Source: Streptomyces sp. NBC_00775
GTDB lineage: Bacteria > Actinomycetota > Actinomycetes > Streptomycetales > Streptomycetaceae
Length of the DNA: 64,000 nt
Assembly: GCF_036347135.1 (NCBI RefSeq)
Contig: NZ_CP108938.1
Span: forward strand, 6,696,001-6,760,000
Direction of reading: 5' to 3'
The notes beneath the pieces were generated by a model. That model worked only from the letters and a program-made list of their open reading frames with translations. It was not told the origin of the DNA and ran no database searches. The position numbers were made by a program, and so were the translations under genes. This document shows, piece by piece, positions 8,737 through 17,809 of this stretch; the stretch's first letter is position 1; each line of letters starts with the position of its first letter.

Positions 8737-9176
8737 GGCAATCGTGTCCTCGGGTGGGGGTTCTCCCCCCGGGTGCCTCTCGCGATGGGGGAGGGTGCGG
8801 ATAAGAATCGGGGGTGAGACAACGGTGTCGGCTTGGCTTTCCGCCGACTTCCGACGCTCCGCCAATCGACTCTATTCGCCTGCATGCCCGAGTGGAACGA
8901 CCGGTAAGCGTGACCTTACCCACGGTGCCGGAGCACAGGGGGCGCACGGAGTCATCACGTCCAGCAAGTGGACATGCGGGCGCGCCCGTTGGGGGCTTCG
9001 CGGGGCGTTCGGATAGCGAACATACGCTCCGCATAAGGCACTTGCCAGGTTCAAGTCAAGGTCTGTCTTTTCTTTGGTAACTCCGGTCAAATGTCGTCAC
9101 TTGAATCGCGTTACGCGCGTGGACCTCCGAGACCGGGATCCCCCTCCGCGTGAGCGGGCGCGGGGGAGGACATCAA
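8737..9176. other. 440-bp divergent intergenic region
   Basis: This gap separates the divergent small membrane gene and the M6 protease. It contains an AT-richer stretch around 9040-9110, where the protease promoter probably lies, and an imperfect CTTG...CAAG dyad at about 9041-9059. I found no convincing ORF, RNA gene or consensus promoter. Confidence 0.4.
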
Positions 9177-11528
9177 GTGACCAGCAGACCATGGACGTTC
9201 AGAGCGACCGCGGTGGGCGTCGCCCTCGCGGCGGCCACCGCCACGTTCTCGACGTTCGCCGTGGCGCAGGCCGCTGACGCACCGTCATCGGCCGCCGTAG
9301 ACCGCCACGACCCGCAGCCGGCCAAGACCGACGTCGACCACGACCTCGACGGCCCGCTCAGCAAGACCCAGGCCGCTCAGCGCCAAGAGGCCCTGAACCA
9401 GGTCATATCCGGCGACGCCAAGGTCCAGGACCGCAACGGCTCGCAGGTCGTCCAGCTGAAGAGCAAGAAGGGCGACAGCAAGTACGTCGAGCTCGGCCGC
9501 GAGAAGACCGACAAGATCTTCACGATCCTGGTCGAGTTCGGCGACAAGACCGACAGCACGGCCGGCGGCACGGCGGGCCCGCTGCACAACCAGATAGCCC
9601 AGCCCGACCGCACCAAGGACAACAGCACGGCCTGGCAGGCGGACTACAACCAGGCGCACTACAAGGACCTCTACTTCGGCACCGGCACCGCGTCGATGAA
9701 GACCTTCTACGAGAAGCAGTCCTCGGGCCGCTACTCGGTCGACGGCGAGGTCGCCGACTGGGTCAAGGTCCCCTACAACGAGGCCCGTTACGGCAACAAC
9801 GCCTGCGGCTCCACCAACTGCCCGAGCGTGTGGAACGTCGTCAGTGACGGCGTGACCGCCTGGGTCGCCCAGCAGAAGGCGGCCGGGGCGACCGACGCGG
9901 CCATCAAGGCGGACCTGGCCAACTTCGACCAGTGGGACCGCTACGACTTCGACGGCGACGGCAACTTCAACGAGCCCGACGGCTACATCGACCACTTCCA
10001 GATCGTGCACGCCGGTGAGGACGAGTCCGCGGGCGGCGGCGTCCAGGGCACCGACGCGATCTGGGCCCACCGCTGGTACGCGTTCGGCACCGACGCGGGC
10101 GCCACGGGCCCGTCCGACAACAAGCTCGGCGGCGCCCAGATCGGCGACACCGGCATCTGGGTCGGCGACTACACCATCCAGCCGGAGAACGGCGGACTCG
10201 GCGTCTTCGCCCACGAGTACGGCCACGACCTCGGTCTGCCGGACCACTACGACACCACCGGCGGCGGCGAGAACTCCACCGGCTTCTGGACCCTGATGTC
10301 CTCCGGTTCCTGGCTCGGCACCGGCAAGGAAGCCATCGGCGACCTCCCCGGCAACTTCAACGCCTGGGACAAGCTCCAGCTCGGCTGGCTCAACTACGAC
10401 ACCGCGAAGGCCGGGACGAAGTCCCAGCACAAGCTGGGTGTCGCCGAGTACAACACCAAGAACAAGCAGGCCCTCGTGGTCTCGCTGCCCGACAAGGAAG
10501 TCACCACCACGGTCGTCACCCCGGCCGAGGGCTCCACGCAGTGGTGGAGCGGCAGCGGTGACAACCTGAAGAACACGCTGACCCGTTCCGTGGACCTCAC
10601 GGGCAAGTCCTCGGCGACGCTGACCCTCGACGGCTACTACGACATCGAGGCGAACTACGACTACCTCTACACCGAGGTCTCGACCGACGGCGGCGCCAAC
10701 TGGACGGCGCTCGACGGCACGGTGGACGGCGCCGCCATCCCGCGTGACGCCAGCGACAAGCCCGCCCTCACCGGCACGGCCGACGGCTACAAGAAGCTGT
10801 CGTACTCGCTCGACGCCTACGCGGGCCAGAAGGTCGACGTCCGCTTCCGCTACCAGACGGACGGCGGCGTGGCCCAGAAGGGCTTCGCGGCCGACGAGAT
10901 CACCGTGACCGCGGACGGCACCGCCCTGTTCTCCGACAACGCGGAGAGCGCGGACGCGGCGTGGACGGCGAGCGGCTTCTCCCGCATCGGCGCGTCCTTC
11001 GCCAAGGACTACGCGCAGTACTACCTCGCGGAGAACCGCCAGTACGTCTCGTACGACAAGACCCTCAAGGTCGGCCCGTACAACTTCGGCTTCTCGACGA
11101 CCCGTCCGGACTGGGTGGAGCACTACCCGTACCAGAACGGCCTGTTGATCTGGAAGTGGGACACCTCGCAGGCGGACAACAACACCAGCGTCCACCCGGG
11201 CGTCGGTCTGGTCCTGCCGGTCGACTCGCACCCGGCGGCGCTGAAGTGGTCGAACGGCACGCTGATGCGCAGCCGTATCCAGGCGTACGACTCGCCGTTC
11301 AGCCTGTACCGCACGGACGGCATCACGCTGCACAACGCGGACGTCGCGACGAAGATCCCGTCGTCGAAGGGTGTGCCGGTCTTCAATGACCACACCAGCA
11401 CCTACTACGACGACAGCACTCCGCTGGCCGGTGTCAAGATCACTGACACCAACACCAAGATCAAGATCGTCAAGGAGGCCTTCGACGGCTCCACGATCTC
11501 GCTCCAGGTGGGCCCCGCGGTGAAGTAG
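9177..11528 (+). CDS. Secreted M6 (immune inhibitor A-like) metalloprotease
   Basis: 783 residues from GTG 9177, preceded by a strong GGGGAGGA site at 9163-9170. A Sec-type signal peptide runs through ATAVGVALAAATATFSTFAVAQAADA. The zinc site is HEYGHDLGLPDHYD with His346, Glu347 and His350. Upstream, DQWDRYDFDGDGNFNEPDGYIDHFQ is the usual M6 calcium/structural block. The C-terminal ~300 residues contain a MAM/jelly-roll-like module (LTLDGYYDIEANYDYLYTEVS). These proteases are exported and degrade extracellular protein. The gene is monocistronic and ends at a strong hairpin. Confidence 0.9.
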   Translation: MTSRPWTFRATAVGVALAAATATFSTFAVAQAADAPSSAAVDRHDPQPAKTDVDHDLDGPLSKTQAAQRQEALNQVISGDAKVQDRNGSQVVQLKSKKGDSKYVELGREKTDKIFTILVEFGDKTDSTAGGTAGPLHNQIAQPDRTKDNSTAWQADYNQAHYKDLYFGTGTASMKTFYEKQSSGRYSVDGEVADWVKVPYNEARYGNNACGSTNCPSVWNVVSDGVTAWVAQQKAAGATDAAIKADLANFDQWDRYDFDGDGNFNEPDGYIDHFQIVHAGEDESAGGGVQGTDAIWAHRWYAFGTDAGATGPSDNKLGGAQIGDTGIWVGDYTIQPENGGLGVFAHEYGHDLGLPDHYDTTGGGENSTGFWTLMSSGSWLGTGKEAIGDLPGNFNAWDKLQLGWLNYDTAKAGTKSQHKLGVAEYNTKNKQALVVSLPDKEVTTTVVTPAEGSTQWWSGSGDNLKNTLTRSVDLTGKSSATLTLDGYYDIEANYDYLYTEVSTDGGANWTALDGTVDGAAIPRDASDKPALTGTADGYKKLSYSLDAYAGQKVDVRFRYQTDGGVAQKGFAADEITVTADGTALFSDNAESADAAWTASGFSRIGASFAKDYAQYYLAENRQYVSYDKTLKVGPYNFGFSTTRPDWVEHYPYQNGLLIWKWDTSQADNNTSVHPGVGLVLPVDSHPAALKWSNGTLMRSRIQAYDSPFSLYRTDGITLHNADVATKIPSSKGVPVFNDHTSTYYDDSTPLAGVKITDTNTKIKIVKEAFDGSTISLQVGPAVK

Positions 11529-11554
11529 TCGGTATTTCCGCAGGTCAGAAGCGT

Positions 11555-11588
11555 ATCGGCGGCAACCCTCTGGCGGGTTGCCGCCGAT
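11555..11588 (+). terminator. Hairpin terminator after the M6 protease
   Basis: A perfect 14-bp stem (ATCGGCGGCAACCC with its complement) and 6-nt loop starts 26 bp after the protease stop. The following sequence (CGTGTTTAGG) has only a weak T tract, as is usual in Streptomyces. Confidence 0.75.
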
Positions 11589-11649
11589 CGTGTTTAGGTG
11601 CGTCCTGTGGTTCTCTTATTGACACTGACTCGCACGGGGGTGTGACCGC

Positions 11650-11985
11650 ATGGCCGCAGGAGGTTTCTGCAAGCTGCCCAACGGCAGCGTGGTGGTGGCG
11701 TTGAATCTGCCCAGCCCGCCGGGCTCGGGCGGCGGCAGCGTGCGCTTCCTGGTCCTCGCCCAGAACCGTGCCCGCGCCCTGACGCGGCTGCGCAATCTGG
11801 GCATGCGTGCGGTCTACCTCCGCGGCAACGCGGCGCCCCCCACTCCGGACGAGGTCACCGCGGTCCTGCACCACCCCGACGGCCTCATATGGCGCATGGC
11901 CCCTGACAACGGTGTCGCGGAGCTGTCGCAAGAGCTGTGGCACCCGATCAGAGCGCTCCTCAGACGCCCGGCGGCACCGGCGTAG
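11650..11985 (+). CDS. Conserved hypothetical protein
   Basis: 111 residues starting at ATG 11650. No recognised domain. Sequence features are a Gly/Ser-rich turn (LPSPPGSGGGSVRFLVLA), an Arg-rich helix (QNRARALTRLRNLGMRAVYLRG) and a Pro/Ala tail. It has the length and composition of a soluble cytoplasmic protein and appears conserved among Streptomyces beside the M6 protease. It converges on pncA with only 26 bp between stops. Confidence 0.6.
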   Translation: MAAGGFCKLPNGSVVVALNLPSPPGSGGGSVRFLVLAQNRARALTRLRNLGMRAVYLRGNAAPPTPDEVTAVLHHPDGLIWRMAPDNGVAELSQELWHPIRALLRRPAAPA

Positions 11986-12011
11986 GGCCCCGCGACAGGC
12001 CCTGACAGGCC

Positions 12012-12596
12012 CTAGACCACGGGCTTGCCCGTGAGCTCCACCCCGGCCGCCCGCAGCTCCTCCAGCGCCCGCTCCGTCGTTTCCTCGGCCACTCCTGCGG
12101 TGAGGTCGAGGAGCACCTGGGTGCGGAAGCCCGCGCGCGCCGAGTCGAGCGCGGTCGCGCGCACGCAGTGGTCCGTGGCGATGCCGACCACGTCCACCTC
12201 GTCGATCTGGCGGGCCCGCAGCCAGTCGCCCAGCGAGACCCCGTTCTCGTCGGCACCCTCGAAGCCGCTGTACGCCGCCGCGTAGGCACCCTTGTCGAAG
12301 ACGGCGTCGATCGCGCCGGAGGCGACGACCGGGGCGAAGTTCGGGTGGAAGCCCACCCCCTCCGTGCCGGCCACGCAGTGCGCGGGCCAGGAGTGGACGA
12401 AGTCGGGGTTGTCGGCGAAGTGGCCGCCGGGGGCGATGTGGAGGTCGCGGGTCGCGACGACATGGCGGTAGCCGGCGGGGGCCTGCCCGATCAGCTCCGT
12501 GATGGCGGCGGCCACATCGGCACCCCCGGCCACCGCGAGGCTGCCGCCCTCGCAGAAATCGTTCTGCACGTCTACGACGATCAAGGCGCGGCGCAT
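12012..12596 (-). CDS. pncA: Nicotinamidase (isochorismatase-fold)
   Basis: 194 residues. Catalytic triad residues typical of PncA are visible: Asp9 in IVVDVQNDF, Lys102 in DKGAY and Cys144 in IATDHCVRATA. The metal-binding segment ATRDLHIAPGGHF (Asp51, His53, His59) is also present. The enzyme hydrolyses nicotinamide to nicotinate, feeding the Preiss-Handler NAD salvage route. The next gene upstream on the same strand is nicotinate phosphoribosyltransferase, which uses the product, so the pair forms a functional unit even though 206 bp separate them. Confidence 0.9.
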   Translation of the reverse strand: MRRALIVVDVQNDFCEGGSLAVAGGADVAAAITELIGQAPAGYRHVVATRDLHIAPGGHFADNPDFVHSWPAHCVAGTEGVGFHPNFAPVVASGAIDAVFDKGAYAAAYSGFEGADENGVSLGDWLRARQIDEVDVVGIATDHCVRATALDSARAGFRTQVLLDLTAGVAEETTERALEELRAAGVELTGKPVV

Positions 12597-12802
12597 GGTC
12601 GGTGTCCTTCGGCTCGGCAGCGGTTCGGTGGGGAGGGGTGCGGGCCCGGCCGTATGTATGAACTACCGAGCCTAGAGACTTCACGTGCGCTGCGGGAGGG
12701 GGTATCCGGCTTCCGCGAGCCGTGCGGGCACGCTGCCGTTGCATTCCCGCTCACCGGAGGTTCATGCGCGGCGCCACACACGCCCCGCTCACCTCCGGCA
12801 AC

Positions 12803-14131
12803 TCAGATGTACTCCGTGGGAAGCACCGGCTCCCCGCGCGACAGCTGCGTCGCCGACAGCGGCAGATTGGCGCGGGCCGCCGCGTGCCGGTCCCGTACGA
12901 CGTCGAGGGGCTCGCGGGCGACGACCTGCCCGCCCTTGATCAGCTCGACCAGGAGCTGCCGGTCGGCCAGCTCACCCGGCACCGGCCCGGTGCCGATCAC
13001 CTCGGCCTCGGCGATGCCCTGCTCGTCCAGGCGCCGCGCGGCCCACTTGCGCCCGCCGATGGACGTCTTGCCGCCGGAGGACTTCTTCGCCACGGGCGCC
13101 AGCGGGGCCTTCGGGTCCGCCGACTCGGCGCGGGCGACCAGCTTGTAGACCATGGAGCAGGTGGGATGGCCGGATCCCGTCACCAGCTGGGTGCCGACGC
13201 CGTACGCGTCCACGGGCGCCGCCGCCAGCGAGGCGATGGCGTACTCGTCCAGGTCGGAGGTCACGATGATCTTCGTCCTGGCCGCGCCCAGCTCGTCCAG
13301 CTGCTGGCGCACCCGGTGCGCGACGAGCAGCAGGTCACCGGAGTCGATGCGCACCGCGCCCAGCTCGGTCCCCGCGACCTCGACGGCCATCTGTACCGCC
13401 TCGGCGACGTCGTACGTGTCCACGAGCAGCGTCGTGCCCCGGCCGAGCGAGTTCACCTGGGCCTGGAAGGCGTCCCGCTCGTGGTCGTGCAGCAGGGTGA
13501 AGGCGTGCGCGGAGGTGCCGACGGTGGGAATCCCGTACCGGAACCCGGCGGCCAGGTCGGAGGTCGTGGTGAACCCGCCGACGTAGGCGGCCCGCGAGGC
13601 GGCCACGGCGGCCAGCTCGTGCGTCCGCCGGGCGCCCATCTCGATCAGCGGCCGGTCACCGGCGGCGGAGGCCATCCGGGAGGCGGCCGCCGCGATGGCG
13701 GAATCGTGGTTGAGGATGGAGAGGATCACCGTCTCCAGGAGCACGCACTCCGCGAAGGAGCCCTCGACCCGCAGGATCGGCGAGCCCGGGAAGTACACCT
13801 CGCCCTCGGGATAGCCCCACACATCGCCGCTGAAGCGGTACGAGGCGAGCCACTCCAGGGTCGGCTCGTCCACGATCCTCCGCTCCCGCAGAAAGCCGAG
13901 GACGTCCGCGTCGAAACGGAAGTTCTCGACGGCGTCGAGCACGCGCCCGGTGCCCGCCACGACGCCGTACCTACGCCCGTCGGGCAGCCGCCGCGTGAAG
14001 ACCTCGAAGACCGAGCGCCGCTCGGCGGTCCCCGCGGCCAGCGCCGCCTGCAGCATCGTCAGCTCGTACTGGTCCGTGAAGAGCGCCGTCGAGGGAACAT
14101 CCACCGGCAGCCCGAGGTCCGCTGTGTTCAT
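12803..14131 (-). CDS. pncB: Nicotinate phosphoribosyltransferase
   Basis: 442 residues, full length. Recognisable segments are [14 protein letters not shown] at the N terminus, [54 protein letters not shown] and [17 protein letters not shown], the phosphate and nicotinate-binding parts of the NAPRTase barrel. The enzyme makes nicotinate mononucleotide from nicotinate and PRPP with ATP. It is divergent from clpS, with a 112-bp shared upstream region, and lies upstream of pncA. Confidence 0.92.
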   Translation of the reverse strand: MNTADLGLPVDVPSTALFTDQYELTMLQAALAAGTAERRSVFEVFTRRLPDGRRYGVVAGTGRVLDAVENFRFDADVLGFLRERRIVDEPTLEWLASYRFSGDVWGYPEGEVYFPGSPILRVEGSFAECVLLETVILSILNHDSAIAAAASRMASAAGDRPLIEMGARRTHELAAVAASRAAYVGGFTTTSDLAAGFRYGIPTVGTSAHAFTLLHDHERDAFQAQVNSLGRGTTLLVDTYDVAEAVQMAVEVAGTELGAVRIDSGDLLLVAHRVRQQLDELGAARTKIIVTSDLDEYAIASLAAAPVDAYGVGTQLVTGSGHPTCSMVYKLVARAESADPKAPLAPVAKKSSGGKTSIGGRKWAARRLDEQGIAEAEVIGTGPVPGELADRQLLVELIKGGQVVAREPLDVVRDRHAAARANLPLSATQLSRGEPVLPTEYI

Positions 14132-14243
14132 GACGGGATCGTACCCCCCATCTCGTCACCTTGACGATTTGTGGGTCCGGTTTCCGGAGACCGTACGGTT
14201 TTCGGGGGGTCCATTTGTGCGGGTGCCCCCCTCTGGTGGCAGC

Positions 14244-14561
14244 ATGGGCGGTGTGACGGCTCCCGCACCCCTAGAGATCGAGAAGACCGAGTCGGCGGAG
14301 GAGGTCTTCGCCGTACCCGAGCCCGACGTTCCCTGGGTGACGATCGTTCACAACGACCCGGTCAACCTCATGAGCTACGTGACGTATGTCTTCCAGACGT
14401 ACTTCGGCTACACCAAGGACAAGGCCACCAAGCTCATGATGGACGTCCACCACAAGGGCCGGGCGGTCGTCTCCAGTGGCTCGCGCGAGGAGATGGAGCG
14501 CGACGTACAGGCCATGCACGGCTACGGTCTGTGGGCCACCCTCCAGCAGGACCGGAAATAG
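14244..14561 (+). CDS. clpS: ATP-dependent Clp protease adaptor ClpS
   Basis: About 105 residues. The core [20 protein letters not shown] contains the Asn-Asp pair that binds N-end-rule substrates, and [12 protein letters not shown] is the second signature. ClpS delivers N-degron proteins to ClpA/ClpC. The start could be ATG 14244 or GTG 14253 ([10 protein letters not shown]), which other Streptomyces annotations favour; neither has a strong ribosome site. It is immediately followed by a DUF2017 gene, an order conserved in mycobacteria. Confidence 0.92.
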   Translation: MGGVTAPAPLEIEKTESAEEVFAVPEPDVPWVTIVHNDPVNLMSYVTYVFQTYFGYTKDKATKLMMDVHHKGRAVVSSGSREEMERDVQAMHGYGLWATLQQDRK

Positions 14562-14629
14562 CCCGCACCGTCCGTACAGTCCGCCCAGCCCGTACAGCCC
14601 GCACGCTCAGGCGCAGGACCGGAAGTAGC
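14546..14629 (+). repeat. Duplicated clpS 3' end (67-bp spacing)
   Basis: GCAGGACCGGAAATAGC at 14546-14562, covering the clpS stop codon, recurs as GCAGGACCGGAAGTAGC at 14613-14629 between clpS and the DUF2017 gene. The spacer is built of CCGTACAG-like units, suggesting local duplication. Confidence 0.8.
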
Positions 14630-14641
14630 GAACTCACTCCC

Positions 14642-15247
14642 ATGCCAGGACACTTCGAACCGATCCCCGGTGGCGGCGCGGCCGTCGCGCTCGACGAGGT
14701 CGAGATCTCCATCATCCGCTCCCTCGCCGTCCAGCTCCTGGAGCTCATCGGTCCCGGCCCCGCGGAGAACGCCCCCGACGATCCGCTCGCCGAGCTGTTC
14801 GCGGAGGGCCCCAGCGAGCCGCCCACCGACCCCGTGCTCAAGCGCCTGTTCCCCGACGCGTACAGCGGCCCCGACGTCGAGGCCACCTCGGCCGAGCAGG
14901 TCGAGGAGCAGCGCGCGCACTCCGCGGAGTTCCGCCGCTTCACCGAGAACGACCTGCGCGCGGCCAAGCGCGGATACGCCCTCACGGTGATCCGCTCCCT
15001 CGACGCGCTCACCACGGGGGGTGACGGCGGCGCCGTCCTCAAGCTCTCCGCCGAGGAGTCCGAGCAGTGGCTGCGCGCCCTGAACGACCTGCGCCTGGCG
15101 ATCGGCTCCCGGCTCGACGTCGTCGACGAGGAGGACACCGACCTCCTCTACCGGCTTCCGGACGAGGACCCGCGCAAGCCGATGGTGATGGCGTATCTGT
15201 GGCTGGGCGGGCTCCAGGAGACCCTCGTCGAAACCCTTATGTTCTGA
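14642..15247 (+). CDS. DUF2017 domain protein
   Basis: 201 residues from ATG 14642. Features match DUF2017: an N-terminal LDEVEISIIRSLAVQLLELIG helix, an acidic middle (DPLAELF), an Arg-rich helix (FTENDLRAAKRGYALTVIRSLD) and a C-terminal AYLWLGGLQETLVE. Function is unknown. The family is almost always next to clpS in actinobacteria (Rv1331-Rv1332 in M. tuberculosis), implying a link to Clp proteolysis or the cysteine pathway. It lies 80 bp from clpS, probably in one transcript. Confidence 0.8.
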   Translation: MPGHFEPIPGGGAAVALDEVEISIIRSLAVQLLELIGPGPAENAPDDPLAELFAEGPSEPPTDPVLKRLFPDAYSGPDVEATSAEQVEEQRAHSAEFRRFTENDLRAAKRGYALTVIRSLDALTTGGDGGAVLKLSAEESEQWLRALNDLRLAIGSRLDVVDEEDTDLLYRLPDEDPRKPMVMAYLWLGGLQETLVETLMF

Positions 15248-15567
15248 CTCGTCCCGATCAGGTGTTCGCTCAGCGGACGCTCAAATCCGGATAACGATCC
15301 TGTCACCACTGCGGCCTGTTGTGCGCGCCTAGGCAGTCGTTTGTCCGGTTCTTCCTGTGGTGTGCCTTACATCGGCCACCGCCGTGCCCGGTCGCGGCCG
15401 TGATAGATCTTCACGACCGCCCGACCGACACCACCCATGTCCGGTCGGGTGCGCCACCGAGCCGGCGGATCGCCGGCCAGGCACAGCTCCACCTATCCGG
15501 GGGGATCGGAAACCGATCCGAAGCCAAGGGACTGGCTCGGATCGGCATGGAGAAAGGCGCACCACAC
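15248..15567 (+). other. 320-bp leader/intergenic region upstream of the amino-acid permease
   Basis: Between the DUF2017 gene and the permease. It contains an 8-bp hairpin at 15420-15449 (CCCGACCG and complement) and a set of mutually exclusive dyads at 15503-15545, listed separately. No credible ORF was seen. Confidence 0.5.
15503..15557 (+). promoter_or_regulatory. Putative RNA switch in the permease leader
   Basis: Three segments can pair in two ways. GGATCGG (15503-15509) pairs with CCGATCC (15513-15519) around an AAA loop, or the longer CCGATCCGAAGCCA (15513-15526) pairs with TGGCTCGGATCGG (15533-15545) through 13 bp with one bulged A. The second form ends four bases before the ribosome site GGAGAAAGG (15549-15557). 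This arrangement suggests leader control of the permease; the ligand or trigger is unknown. Confidence 0.4.
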
Positions 15568-17046
15568 ATGACCTCGTCGCAGGTCGGTAAGCACGATCAG
15601 GGCCGTGCCGGCAGTGAGGCCGTGAACGGCGACGCCCCCGAAGAGGGGTACGAGCGCGGGCTCGGCAGCCGTCAGGTCCAGATGATCGCGATCGGCGGCG
15701 CCATCGGCGTGGGCCTCTTCCTGAACGCCGGGGCGAACATCGCCAAGGCGGGACCGAGCCTCATCCTGATGTACGCCCTCGCAGGCGTGATCATCTTCTT
15801 CATCATGCGGGCGCTCGGCGAGCTCCTGCTCTACCGCCCGGTCTCGGGCTCCTTCGCGGAGTACTCCCGCGAGTTCCTCGGCCCGTTCTTCGGCTACTTC
15901 ACCGGCTGGACGTACTGGCTGATGTGGGTGGTCACCGGCATGGCGGAACTGACCGCCGCCGCGATCTACGTCCACTACTGGTTCCCGGCGATCCCGCAGT
16001 GGGTGTCGGCCCTGGTCTTCCTGGTCGTTCTCTTCGTCGCCAACCTGATCTCGGTGAAGGTGTTCGGCGAGATCGAGTTCTGGGCCTCGATGATCAAGGT
16101 CACCGCCCTCATCGGCATGATCGTGATCGGCCTGGGCGTGCTCACCTTCGGCTTCAGCTCGGCCGGCGACACCGCCGCGGTCTCCAACCTCTGGGAGTTC
16201 GACGGCTTCTTCCCCAAGGGCATCGGCTCCTCCCTGATGACCCTGCAGGGCGTGATGTTCGCGTACCTGGCCGTCGAGCTGGTCGGTGTCACGGCGGGCG
16301 AGTCGGAGAACCCCGAGAAGACCCTCCCCAAGGCGATCAACACCCTGCCCTGGCGCATCGCGCTGTTCTACGTCGGTGCCCTCACGGTCATCCTCTGCGT
16401 CGTGAAGTGGACCGAGTTCGCGCCGGGCGTGAGCCCGTTCGTGAAGGCCTTCGCGATGATCGGCATCCCGGCGGGCGCGGGCATCGTCAACTTCGTCGTC
16501 CTCACCGCCGCCCTGTCCTCCTGCAACTCGGGCATGTACTCCACGGGCCGCATGCTGCGCAACCTCGCCGAGAGCGGCGAGGCCCCGCGCGCCTTCAGCA
16601 AGCTGTCGGCCAGCAAGACCCCGGCGCTCGGCATCACCGTCTCGGTCCTCTTCATGGGCATCGGCGTGGTCCTGAACTACATCGTCCCGGAGAAGGCCTT
16701 CGGCTACGTCACCTCGGTGGCCACCGCGGCCGGTATCTGGACCTGGCTGATGATCCTGGTCAGCCACATCCTGTACCGCCGCGCGGTCGACGCGGGCCAG
16801 CTGCCCGCGTCCTCCTTCCCGGCCCCGGGCGGCGCGAAGTGCAGCTGGATCGCCGTGGTGTTCCTGCTCTTCGTCACCGGCCTCATCGCGTACGACCCCG
16901 ACTCCCGCGTCTGTCTCTACGTGATGGCCGTCTGGGCCGCCGCCCTGGCCATCGGCTGGGCGATCCTGAAGGCCCGGAACCCGCAGGTCACCGAGGGCCG
17001 TGAAGGTCGCGAGGGCCGCGAGCCGGAGTTCGAGAAGGTCGGCTGA
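15568..17046 (+). CDS. Amino-acid permease (APC superfamily, AAT family)
   Basis: 492 residues from ATG 15568, which sits 10 nt after GGAGAAAGG; ATG 15547 is an alternative. About 12 hydrophobic segments are present. The first helix carries the AAT signature VQMIAIGGAIGVGLFLNAG, and TLPKAINTLPWRIALFYVG, SSCNSGMYSTGRMLRNLAESG and PALGITVSVLFMG are further family blocks. Members import amino acids such as asparagine, GABA, proline or aromatic residues by proton symport; the substrate cannot be fixed here. It interrupts the otherwise conserved DUF2017-mec order and has its own leader and terminator. Confidence 0.88.
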   Translation: MTSSQVGKHDQGRAGSEAVNGDAPEEGYERGLGSRQVQMIAIGGAIGVGLFLNAGANIAKAGPSLILMYALAGVIIFFIMRALGELLLYRPVSGSFAEYSREFLGPFFGYFTGWTYWLMWVVTGMAELTAAAIYVHYWFPAIPQWVSALVFLVVLFVANLISVKVFGEIEFWASMIKVTALIGMIVIGLGVLTFGFSSAGDTAAVSNLWEFDGFFPKGIGSSLMTLQGVMFAYLAVELVGVTAGESENPEKTLPKAINTLPWRIALFYVGALTVILCVVKWTEFAPGVSPFVKAFAMIGIPAGAGIVNFVVLTAALSSCNSGMYSTGRMLRNLAESGEAPRAFSKLSASKTPALGITVSVLFMGIGVVLNYIVPEKAFGYVTSVATAAGIWTWLMILVSHILYRRAVDAGQLPASSFPAPGGAKCSWIAVVFLLFVTGLIAYDPDSRVCLYVMAVWAAALAIGWAILKARNPQVTEGREGREGREPEFEKVG

Positions 17047-17092
17047 GCATCCGGTGAGCATCCGGGCTCTTTGAGCGGCTCACCATGCGGGC

Positions 17093-17130
17093 TGCCCCGT
17101 ACCACCCTTCGGTACGGGGCAGGCCTTTTG
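17093..17130 (+). terminator. Hairpin terminator after the amino-acid permease
   Basis: TGCCCCGTACC (17093-17103) pairs perfectly with 17111-17121 around a 7-nt loop, followed by GGCCTTTTG. It separates the permease transcript from mec. Confidence 0.8.
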
Positions 17131-17145
17131 CTTATCCTGACGAAC

Positions 17146-17568
17146 ATGCTGACCATCACCCAGGCCCTCTTCGACCAGATCGTCGCGCACGCGCGCCAGG
17201 ACCACCCCGACGAGGCGTGCGGCGTCGTCGCGGGCCCGGTGGGCACCGGCCGCCCCGAGCGGTTCATCCCGATGCTCAACGCCGCCCGCTCGCCCACGTT
17301 CTACGAGTTCGACTCCGGCGACCTGCTGAAGCTTTACCGCGAGATGGACGACCGCGACGAGGAGCCGGTGATCATCTACCACTCCCACACGGCGACCGAG
17401 GCGTACCCGTCCCGCACGGACCTCTCGTACGCCAACGAGCCGGGCGCGCACTACGTCCTCGTCTCCACGGCGGACACGGACGACGCGGGCCCGTTCCAGT
17501 TCCGCTCCTACCGGATCGTGGAGGGCGACGTGACGGAGGAGGAGATCAAGGTCGTGGAGACGTACTGA
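17146..17568 (+). CDS. mec: CysO-cysteine peptidase, JAMM/M67 family
   Basis: 140 residues. The JAMM zinc motif is complete: His79-Ser-His81, seven residues, Ser89, two residues, Asp92 (HSHTATEAYPSRTD), with Glu24 in the conserved DEACGVV segment. Mec releases cysteine from the CysO-cysteine adduct made by CysM, completing the thiocarboxylate-dependent cysteine pathway. Here CysO carries two extra residues after its diglycine, so Mec may also be the protease that exposes the diglycine. A TTATCCT box 8-14 nt before the ATG and no ribosome site hint at a leaderless start. Confidence 0.9.
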   Translation: MLTITQALFDQIVAHARQDHPDEACGVVAGPVGTGRPERFIPMLNAARSPTFYEFDSGDLLKLYREMDDRDEEPVIIYHSHTATEAYPSRTDLSYANEPGAHYVLVSTADTDDAGPFQFRSYRIVEGDVTEEEIKVVETY

Positions 17569-17620
17569 GCCGCGGGCACGCGTACTGAGCCGCAGACACG
17601 CGTACTGAGCCGCTCACCCG
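17561..17620 (+). repeat. 20-bp tandem repeat (three copies) spanning the mec stop codon
   Basis: Three consecutive 20-bp units each begin CGTACTGAGCCGC; the first contains the mec stop TGA (17566-17568). It looks like a tandem duplication of the gene end. Confidence 0.85.
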
Positions 17621-17686
17621 CCTGCCGATCTCACCCACCGGTTGAAAAGTGTCCGGTATGCGAGATCACACTCCGGGACCCGGACC

Positions 17687-17713
17687 GGGAATCGATACGA
17701 TGAGCCCATGGTT
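17687..17713 (+). promoter_or_regulatory. Putative SigR (oxidative/thiol stress) promoter for the leader-cysO-cysM operon
   Basis: GGGAAT at 17687-17692 is followed after exactly 18 nt by GTT at 17711-17713, matching the Streptomyces SigR consensus GGGAAT-N18-GTT. Transcription would begin near 17720, close to an in-frame GTG (17723) of the leader peptide. Control of cysteine synthesis by the thiol-stress sigma factor fits the known SigR regulon; the site itself is read by eye. Confidence 0.55.
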
Positions 17714-17809
17714 TCCCACGACGTGAGCGACAAGACGCCGGGCATGCTGCTCGTGGCGCGGCTGCACGTCGACCTGTGCAGGCTGCAGAGCGCCATCTGT
17801 ACGCGCTGA
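17708..17809 (+). CDS. Putative leader peptide upstream of cysO-cysM
   Basis: A 33-codon frame (ATG 17708, TGA 17807-17809) ends LHVDLCRLQSAICTR, with two cysteine codons near its end and the RLHVDLCR motif typical of actinobacterial putative leader peptides found before sulfur-assimilation genes. Alternative starts are GTG 17723, which could be leaderless from the SigR promoter, and ATG 17744. In mycobacteria, short cysteine-containing ORFs act as cysteine-responsive attenuators, so this peptide probably couples cysteine supply to expression of cysO and cysM. Confidence 0.6.
   Translation: MVSHDVSDKTPGMLLVARLHVDLCRLQSAICTR

Noticed and set aside
9285..11393. 702-residue antisense frame opposite the M6 protease
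   Set aside because: Its Val/Arg/Gly-rich sequence is the reverse of a GC-biased gene; the opposite strand has a signal peptide and an intact zinc motif.
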